Source: Lachnospiraceae bacterium
GTDB lineage: Bacteria > Bacillota > Clostridia > Lachnospirales > Lachnospiraceae
DNA: 19,960 nucleotides
NCBI GenBank assembly: GCA_900764225.1
Contig: CAAFNG010000108.1
Location: 1-19,960 of the forward strand
Reading direction: 5' to 3'
Shown piece after piece: positions 14,363 to 19,960 of the stretch. The first letter of the stretch is position 1; each line of letters starts with the position of its first letter. The notes beneath the pieces are model-generated. The model did not search any database and was not told the origin of the DNA. It worked only from the letters and a program-made list of their open reading frames with translations. A program made the position numbers and the translations under genes.

Positions 14363-14515
14363 TTATCTTACACGTCTGTTGCTCTTGACCTCCCGCAGCA
14401 TCTCCTGGAGTACATCCATGATATCTGTGATCTCACGGTCATAGATCGCACCTTCTACATCTGCCACATCCAGACATGGTTCAAATTTCTTCAGTTCCTC
14501 TTCGTAATCGATCAT
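14363..14515 (-). CDS. Small acidic protein, 50 residues, unknown function
   Basis: An open frame from ATG 14515 to TAA 14363 encodes a 50-residue protein, charged and predicted helical. It starts MIDYEEELKKFEPCLDVADV and ends MDVLQEMLREVKSNRRVR. Support for being a gene: AGGAGG lies 8 bases before the ATG, the start overlaps the folC stop as ATGA, and the zinc-ribbon-TPR gene starts 10 bases after it, with no space left for anything else. It has an acidic first half and a basic C-terminus, one Cys, and no membrane segment. I recognise no family; the position suggests it works with the TPR protein or is a conserved small partner. Confidence 0.75.
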   Translation of the reverse strand: MIDYEEELKKFEPCLDVADVEGAIYDREITDIMDVLQEMLREVKSNRRVR

Positions 14516-15810
14516 AATTTTTTCCTCCTGATCACAGATTTGATCTCACCCACAAGGTAAAGAGAGCCTACACAGAACAGCATTCCATCCGCTCCCTTCT
14601 CCTTACATGCCAGATCAAAAGCTGTGGGAACATCCTCCACTGCTTCCACTTCCGGTACACCATTTATACGAAAGATCTCTGCCAGATCCTCTACCGGTAC
14701 CTTACGGTAACCACCCACCTGTGTAACGATCACATGGCGAAAACGGATTCTGGTACATATCGTTCGGATCATATCTGTATAATCCTTGTCATCTACTGCT
14801 GAAAAAAGCAGTGTCAGCGGAAATTCCTTCTGAAAATGTTCTGCTGTCTCCACGAATTTCTCAACACCGTCTTCATTATGAGCTCCGTCCACGATCACAC
14901 CTGGAAGAACTGTTTCCATTCTTCCCTGCCAGCGTGTCTTGCTCATACCAGCCTTAAGCTCCTCCATGGATACCGGAATCTTATCCTTCAATATCTGAAT
15001 AGTTTTTACCGCAAGGGATGCATTCATCACCTGATACCGGGCAATAAACGGTATACTGAAAACTGTATCTCCGTAAGCCTCATCCTTCAGGGAAAATTCA
15101 ATTCCGTCCCTGGTGATCTTATGAATGCAGGTATCCTCTCTTCTGATCTCATATGCCGGACATCCCAGTGCCTTCGCATGCTCCTGCATCACCTTCGCTG
15201 CATCCGGATCGTTTCCATCATAAATCACCGGAACACCAGGTACCATGATTCCTGCCTTTTCTCCTGCGATCTCGGAAACTGTATTTCCCAGATACTGCAT
15301 ATGGTCAAGACTGATGGAAGTGATCACACAGGCCACCGGATCTTCCACTGCTGTGGTCGCATCCAGACGTCCGCCAAGACCTGTCTCCAGTGTCACATAA
15401 TCCACGCCTGCCTCTGCAAAGATCACCATTCCCATAAGTAAAAGAGTCTCAAAATAGGTCGGATGATAACTTCCCTCTGCCACAAGTTCATCAGAAAGCT
15501 TCTTGACTTTCATGAAAGCATTCAGAAACGTATCGTCATCAATGACCTCTTCATTGATCTGAAATCTCTCATTGATCTCCACAAGGTGCGGAGATGTAAA
15601 AAGTCCGCAGGAATAACCGGCTTCTCTGAGAACCGATGTGATAAACGCACAGGTACTTCCCTTTCCGTTCGTTCCCGCAACATGGATTACACGGAATTTC
15701 TTCTGTGGATTGCCAAGTCTTCGCAGGCACTCCTTTGTATGGTCCAGACTGTTCTTGGTGGTAAATCTGGGTATGTCTTCAATATACGCAACTGCTTCTT
15801 CGTAATTCAT
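14512..15810 (-). CDS. folC: Folylpolyglutamate synthase / dihydrofolate synthase
   Basis: This 432-residue Mur-ligase-family enzyme adds glutamate to folates (and possibly to dihydropteroate). Visible motifs: P-loop VAGTNGKGST, FTSPHLVEINERFQ, TLETGLGGRLDATT, ITSISLDHMQYLG with the GEKAGI that follows, and C-terminal VDGAHNEDG. The start is uncertain. I use ATG 15810 (MNYEEAVAYIE), the usual family N-terminus; GTG 15825 and ATG 15822 are in frame upstream. None has a good ribosome binding site, and a run of eight T sits directly before the ATG. It is first in an operon with the 50-residue and TPR genes. Whether it also has dihydrofolate synthase activity is not readable. Confidence 0.94.
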   Translation of the reverse strand: MNYEEAVAYIEDIPRFTTKNSLDHTKECLRRLGNPQKKFRVIHVAGTNGKGSTCAFITSVLREAGYSCGLFTSPHLVEINERFQINEEVIDDDTFLNAFMKVKKLSDELVAEGSYHPTYFETLLLMGMVIFAEAGVDYVTLETGLGGRLDATTAVEDPVACVITSISLDHMQYLGNTVSEIAGEKAGIMVPGVPVIYDGNDPDAAKVMQEHAKALGCPAYEIRREDTCIHKITRDGIEFSLKDEAYGDTVFSIPFIARYQVMNASLAVKTIQILKDKIPVSMEELKAGMSKTRWQGRMETVLPGVIVDGAHNEDGVEKFVETAEHFQKEFPLTLLFSAVDDKDYTDMIRTICTRIRFRHVIVTQVGGYRKVPVEDLAEIFRINGVPEVEAVEDVPTAFDLACKEKGADGMLFCVGSLYLVGEIKSVIRRKKL

Positions 15811-15841
15811 AAAAAAAACCATCACTTATCTATAATGTATT

Positions 15842-15889
15842 CGTAAGGAGCGTTCGGGGAGAATATGTTCTCCCCTCCGACTCGCTACG
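15842..15889 (-). ncRNA. Stem-loop at the 5' end of the folC mRNA
   Basis: An imperfect palindrome of 48 bases has a perfect core GGGGAGAA/TTCTCCCC (15856-15863 with 15868-15875, loop of 4). The outer arms CGTAGCGAG and CTCCTTACG pair with one mismatch and one wobble. The predicted start site (about 15888) coincides with its first base. No T-run follows it on the minus strand, so it is not a simple terminator. Confidence 0.5.
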
Positions 15890-15894
15890 ATACC

Positions 15895-15922
15895 ATTATA
15901 TAATAGTGGTGGAAGATGTCCA
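15895..15922 (-). promoter_or_regulatory. Sigma-A promoter of the folC operon
   Basis: On the minus strand, TGGACA (15922-15917), 16 bases, perfect TATAAT (15900-15895). It gives folC its own start between the ltaS-like gene and folC. Confidence 0.75.
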
Positions 15923-15941
15923 GTCCTAATCGTAATATTTT

Positions 15942-15964
15942 ATCCGACATTTTTTGTATCGGAT
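15942..15964. terminator. Weak hairpin behind the ltaS-like gene
   Basis: ATCCGA (15942-15947) pairs with TCGGAT (15959-15964) across an 11-base loop, 17 bases after the ltaS-like stop. On the minus strand the stem is followed by AAAATATT, not a T-run, so termination would be weak and some read-through into folC is possible. The T-run lies on the plus side. Confidence 0.35.
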
Positions 15965-15980
15965 GAGATTTTTTGCTCTT

Positions 15981-18080
15981 TTACTGCCCGTCAGTACTGC
16001 TTTCTGTATCAGTCTCTGCATCTGATCCTGCTGTTTCAGACGACAGATCTGTGTCTAAAGCAGAAGGTTTTTCGCTGCTAAGCTTCCATTTACTGTCTGC
16101 AAGCAGAGCATAAACTGACCGGTCATGTGTCTTGGTCATAGCCTTTCTTGTGGAACTGTTGCTTCGCTGTACCACCGAGATCCTGTCAAAATCGCCCAAC
16201 TCTTTTCCGGTGATGATCAGCTTCGTCGGATTTACATAGACTGTATCATACCAGTCACCATTGATCTTCACCTGACTGGACGGCGTAAAGTTCGTTCCCA
16301 GCACATAATAGGTATGATCCTGCTCCGACACAAGCTCAAGTGAATCCAAAGTCGCATCATAGATTCCCATACGCATTTTTGTACGCTCAAACGGATTGAC
16401 ACCGTCATAGGAATACTGTTTTCCATAGAGAAGGTCATACTGCAGTGTTTCCAGATCTACCTGATAGTTCTTGGTATTCTTTCTTGCCTGATGATATTTG
16501 AAGATGGTTCCCTCGTGGATTCCCACGCGGTCCATAACCTCTGCTGCCATCTGGTAGGCCGCAAGATTCTCTTTCTTTTTCTTGAGGCCGAAATTATCCC
16601 ACATAACATACTCTGTCTGGAACAGATATTTATTCTTCACATCCTCTACCGTCAGCCCCATAGTGGGAAGATGATCTCCATACATGACAAGCACTACGTC
16701 CTCCGGATAATCCGCAAGTGCATCTGTCAGCTCTTTCACGAATTCATCCATCTCATGAATCTGATTTACGTAGTACTCCCATTTATTGTTAAGCTCATCG
16801 GTAGGTGCTCCTGAAACCGTGATATCCGGATTCTCCAGTATCGGCTCTGACGGATAATCACCATGTCCCTGAACGGAAATGGTATATACATAATCCGGTC
16901 CCTCTGTGGAATCCAAGCATTTGATGATCTCATCCGTAAGCACACTGTCCTTGGTCCAGCCAAGCGGATTTTTCTGATTCTCATCCTTCATGTATTCTGC
17001 GGAAGTAAAGGTATCAAATCCCAGATTCGGGAAAATACTTCTTCTTCCATAGAAATTCGCCTCATTGTTATGTAAAGCATGAGAAGTATATCCCAGATTA
17101 TCCAGAACATACGGGGCACTTTCACAGGTCGTCTCCTTGAGGATACTCTTGTACGGATACTCTCCCGGTCCGAAGTAATGCAGGCTCATTCCTGTGATCG
17201 ATTCGAACTCCGTGTTGGCTGTTCCGGCACCTACTGACGGCACCTTATAATATCCGGATGAATATTCCTTCATCAGTTTACGGAAAGTCGGAATCGGATC
17301 CTCCGACAGATTCAGATAATTTACAAGCGTCGGGTCAAAAAATGACTCCAGTTGTAAAAACAGAATGTTCGGATGAGTTCCACTCTTCGTTTCCGGCAGA
17401 TTCTCCTCGGAATTCTCAATTTTTTTGATCTCACTCTCAGAATAGTCTCTCGGAGCACTGATTCCTGTATTAAAGATCGTAGTTGCCAGGCAGTACGGAT
17501 AGCCGTAATCCTCATAAGCTATGGCAATATTTCCAAAATAGTTGGATAGAACTCTTTTTTCCAGGGCAAGCTGTGTGATGCCGCCAAAAGCCAGCACTCC
17601 AACAAGGATCAGTGGAATATTCACCTTATATTTCAGCTTTCCTCTGTATTTCGGCGATTTTATCAGGATGATCAGAAGAATCAGTACCGCCACTCCAAGG
17701 AGTATTCCCCCTATGGTCATCTCTGTCTGAGACAGATATTTTTTTGCAATACTCAGTCCATCAGTAAGGTTCTTTACATCCGGGCCTGTAAACGGCGTTA
17801 CACGGTTGAGAAGAAGAACACCGTTTACGATTCCCAGAAACAGCCAGAAGCCGCCGATAAAAATACGCCAGAATATTCTCTTTCGGAAGAGATAAACAAG
17901 CAGCATAGTCGTAAAGATAAACGCTGCATTATAAGCAAATACAAGCGGCTTTGTGGTCATGTAGGTCCACGCCTCTGTGAACGAGTGCCTGCATATGGCC
18001 TCGATCACAAAGTACAGGACTGCACAGCCCAGAGCCTGAAGTATCAGCGAAATCTTATTGAAAAAGTTACACCACTTCAT
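15981..18080 (-). CDS. LTA synthase family protein (LtaS-type sulfatase-fold transferase) with C-terminal extension
   Basis: This 699-residue polytopic membrane enzyme has about five membrane helices in residues 10-175, then an extracellular alkaline-phosphatase-fold domain from about 236 to 535. Active-site features parallel S. aureus LtaS: E245 in LFLQLESF (metal), T287 in GAGTANTEFES (equivalent to catalytic Thr300), SVQGHGDY at 402-409, and D469-H470 in YGDHLP. Such enzymes transfer glycerol-phosphate or related groups onto envelope polymers. Unlike classical LtaS it carries a C-terminal extension: a beta-rich, TIG/IPT-like stretch at about 573-660, then a Ser/Asp/Glu/Thr-rich tail. The ribosome binding site AAGGAG is 7 bases before ATG, and valS ends 15 bases upstream, so it is probably in the valS transcript. 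The polymer made is not known. Confidence 0.88.
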   Translation of the reverse strand: MKWCNFFNKISLILQALGCAVLYFVIEAICRHSFTEAWTYMTTKPLVFAYNAAFIFTTMLLVYLFRKRIFWRIFIGGFWLFLGIVNGVLLLNRVTPFTGPDVKNLTDGLSIAKKYLSQTEMTIGGILLGVAVLILLIILIKSPKYRGKLKYKVNIPLILVGVLAFGGITQLALEKRVLSNYFGNIAIAYEDYGYPYCLATTIFNTGISAPRDYSESEIKKIENSEENLPETKSGTHPNILFLQLESFFDPTLVNYLNLSEDPIPTFRKLMKEYSSGYYKVPSVGAGTANTEFESITGMSLHYFGPGEYPYKSILKETTCESAPYVLDNLGYTSHALHNNEANFYGRRSIFPNLGFDTFTSAEYMKDENQKNPLGWTKDSVLTDEIIKCLDSTEGPDYVYTISVQGHGDYPSEPILENPDITVSGAPTDELNNKWEYYVNQIHEMDEFVKELTDALADYPEDVVLVMYGDHLPTMGLTVEDVKNKYLFQTEYVMWDNFGLKKKKENLAAYQMAAEVMDRVGIHEGTIFKYHQARKNTKNYQVDLETLQYDLLYGKQYSYDGVNPFERTKMRMGIYDATLDSLELVSEQDHTYYVLGTNFTPSSQVKINGDWYDTVYVNPTKLIITGKELGDFDRISVVQRSNSSTRKAMTKTHDRSVYALLADSKWKLSSEKPSALDTDLSSETAGSDAETDTESSTDGQ

Positions 18081-18095
18081 GAAAACGCTCCTTCG

Positions 18096-19960
18096 TTATT
18101 TCACCATCTGTTTCAACTGCAGGTTCACTTTTTCTTTCATCTCTTTGTATTTCTCAAGTTTCTCCTTCTCCGCCTCTACCTTGGCTGCAGGTGCCTTATT
18201 TACAAAGTTCGGGTTATTCAGCATTCCCTCGCAGCGGGCGATCTCTTTTGTAAGACGCTCCTGCTCCTTTGTAAGACGCTCGATCTCTTTTTCACGATCG
18301 ATCAGATCCTCCAGCGGAAGATATACAACACCGTCTGCTACAACGATGGATACTGCATCCTCGCCGATTCCGGCTTTATCCTGCTGCACATGGATCTCTT
18401 TTGCAAACGCAAGGTTTGTAAAGGATCTCTTGCAGGATTCAAAACGTGCACAGCAGTCTGCATCCTTGCCTACGATGTAGATATTTGTCTTTCTGTTCTG
18501 TGGAACATTCATCTCATTTCTGGTATTACGGATTCCACGTACAACCTCCTGGAAGCTCTCAACAGCTTTCTCTGCCTCTGTGAAATTCATCTCATCTTTA
18601 TATACCGGCCAGTCAGAGATCATGATGGACTCTTCCTCAGGAAGCAGTGTACAGTAGATCTCCTCTGTGATAAACGGCATGAACGGGTGAAGCAGCTTCA
18701 GTCCCTGTGTCAGTGCTGTACGTAAGGTCCACAGTGCATCATTAGCTGCTGCCGGATCTTCCTCAGCTTTCCACAGTCTTACTTTTGCCATCTCGATATA
18801 CCAGTCACAGAGCTCATCCCACAGGAAGTCATAAACCTTCTGTACTGCGATTCCAAGCTCATATTTATCCATGTTCTCGGTAACATCGCGGATCACGCTG
18901 TTCAGTCTGGAAAGGATCCATTTATCCTCATTGCAAAGCGCATTCAGATCCTTCGGCTCTGTTACAGTCTTTCCTTCCAGGTTCATCATGATGAAACGGG
19001 AAGCATTCCAGATCTTATTTGCAAAGTTACGGCTGGATTCTACACGCTCCCAGTAGAAACGCATATCATTTCCAGGTGCATTACCTGTCATCAGTGTCAG
19101 ACGAAGGGCATCTGCGCCGTATTTGTCGATAACCTCCAGCGGATCGATACCGTTTCCAAGAGACTTACTCATCTTACGTCCCTGTGAGTCACGTACCAGA
19201 CCGTGAATCAGTACATGGTGGAACGGTGTCTCACCGGTCTGCTCCAGTGCGGAGAATACCATACGGATAACCCAGAAGAAGATGATATCATATCCGGTTA
19301 CCAGAACATCTGTAGGATAGAAATACTCAAGCTCCGGTGTCTTATCCGGCCATCCAAGTGTGGAGAACGGCCACAGTGCGGAAGAGAACCATGTATCCAG
19401 TGTATCCTCATCCTGTGTGAAATGTGTACATCCACAGTGTGGGCATTTCTCCGGCGCTTCTTTCGCAACTACAAATTCACCGCACTCATCACAGTAATAA
19501 GCCGGAATTCTGTGTCCCCACCAGATCTGACGGGAGATACACCAGTCTTTGATATTCTCAAGCCAGTGAAGGTAAATCTTGTCAAAACGCTCCGGCACGA
19601 AACGAAGCTCGCCGGTCTTCAGTGCATTGATCGCCGGTTTTGCAAGTTCTTCCATCTTTACGAACCACTGCTGTTTGATCAACGGCTCAACGGTTGTACC
19701 ACAACGGTCATGTGTTCCTACTGCATGCATGTGAGGAACAACCTTTACAAGGTATCCCTGCTCATCAAGATCAGCTACGATTGCTTTTCTCGCCTCGTAA
19801 CGATCCATTCCTGCGTATTTTCCGCCCTTCTCGTTAATTGTTGCATCATCGTTCATGATATTGATTTCCGGAAGGTTATGACGCTTTCCTACTTCGAAAT
19901 CGTTCGGGTCATGTGCCGGTGTGATCTTAACAGCACCTGTTCCAAATTCTTTGTCTACAT
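18096..19960 (-). CDS. valS: Valyl-tRNA synthetase, C-terminal part (5' end beyond the window)
   Basis: The frame runs in from the right edge and continues for over 620 codons. At the edge it reads VDKEFGTGAVKITPAHDPND, which belongs to the CP1 editing region. Internal features are ISRQIWWGHRIPAYYC with a CxxC...CPHC zinc-type pair, LVTGYDIIFFWVIRM, the KMSKS signature in GRKMSKSLGNGIDP, the anticodon-binding domain (WDELCDWYIEMAKVRLW), and a C-terminal coiled-coil arm (EKEIERLTKEQERLTKEIAR) typical of ValS. The HIGH motif lies outside the window. The enzyme charges tRNA-Val and edits Thr-tRNA. The upstream control region cannot be seen; a T-box is common for this gene in Firmicutes. It ends 15 bases before the ltaS-like gene. 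Confidence 0.96.
   Translation of the reverse strand, partial: VDKEFGTGAVKITPAHDPNDFEVGKRHNLPEINIMNDDATINEKGGKYAGMDRYEARKAIVADLDEQGYLVKVVPHMHAVGTHDRCGTTVEPLIKQQWFVKMEELAKPAINALKTGELRFVPERFDKIYLHWLENIKDWCISRQIWWGHRIPAYYCDECGEFVVAKEAPEKCPHCGCTHFTQDEDTLDTWFSSALWPFSTLGWPDKTPELEYFYPTDVLVTGYDIIFFWVIRMVFSALEQTGETPFHHVLIHGLVRDSQGRKMSKSLGNGIDPLEVIDKYGADALRLTLMTGNAPGNDMRFYWERVESSRNFANKIWNASRFIMMNLEGKTVTEPKDLNALCNEDKWILSRLNSVIRDVTENMDKYELGIAVQKVYDFLWDELCDWYIEMAKVRLWKAEEDPAAANDALWTLRTALTQGLKLLHPFMPFITEEIYCTLLPEEESIMISDWPVYKDEMNFTEAEKAVESFQEVVRGIRNTRNEMNVPQNRKTNIYIVGKDADCCARFESCKRSFTNLAFAKEIHVQQDKAGIGEDAVSIVVADGVVYLPLEDLIDREKEIERLTKEQERLTKEIARCEGMLNNPNFVNKAPAAKVEAEKEKLEKYKEMKEKVNLQLKQMVK

Noticed and set aside
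15842..15889. tRNA or T-box interpretation of the folC 5' palindrome
   Set aside because: No cloverleaf, no T-loop and no T-box sequence are visible; only a single hairpin can be drawn.

Overview
The window looks like chromosomal DNA of an anaerobic, spore-forming Firmicute, most likely in the Lachnospiraceae/Clostridia. The evidence is a spoVA operon, a complete spoIIA (sigma-F) operon, a K+-dependent membrane pyrophosphatase, a siroheme-type sulfite reductase, strong GGAGG ribosome binding sites and moderate GC content. I see no phage, transposon, CRISPR, rRNA or tRNA. All assignments come from reading motifs and comparing with remembered families; no search was run.

Layout. Positions 1-900 (minus) hold the 5' end of murB and a TcdA/ThiF-like gene that has lost several family active-site residues. 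Divergent from it, 1077-4039 (plus) is a spoVA operon in the order AB-AC-AD-AE-AA, behind a sigma-G-like promoter and closed by a bidirectional terminator. Next come hppA (4121-6103, minus) and a single-chain sulfite reductase (6317-7240, minus). The reductase is divergent from a LysR regulator (7483-8400, plus), and their shared spacer carries a perfect cre-like palindrome. Positions 8478-10629 (minus) pair a dicarboxylate/amino-acid:cation symporter with an RmlD-like reductase. That pair is divergent from queT (10920-11417, plus), whose leader is a structured RNA resembling a preQ1-type translational riboswitch.

The right half is all minus strand. It contains the spoIIAA-spoIIAB-sigF operon (11481-12975) and, upstream of it, a folC / 50-residue small protein / zinc-ribbon-TPR membrane protein operon (13096-15810). 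Beyond that lies a valS-ltaS-like pair (15981-19960, valS cut by the window edge). folC has its own promoter, and the predicted transcript begins exactly at a long stem-loop.

How the genes fit together. Sporulation is represented twice: spoIIA gives early forespore commitment, and SpoVA imports dipicolinic acid late in the forespore. The remaining genes are housekeeping: wall precursor synthesis (murB), a wall-polymer synthase of the LtaS family, tRNA charging (valS), folate (folC), queuosine precursor uptake (queT), ion energetics (hppA) and sulfur or nitrogen reduction. The best leads for something new are the queT leader RNA, the folC 5' stem-loop, the attenuator-like hairpin before rmlD, the degenerate TcdA-like enzyme, and the folC-linked small protein plus zinc-ribbon-TPR protein.
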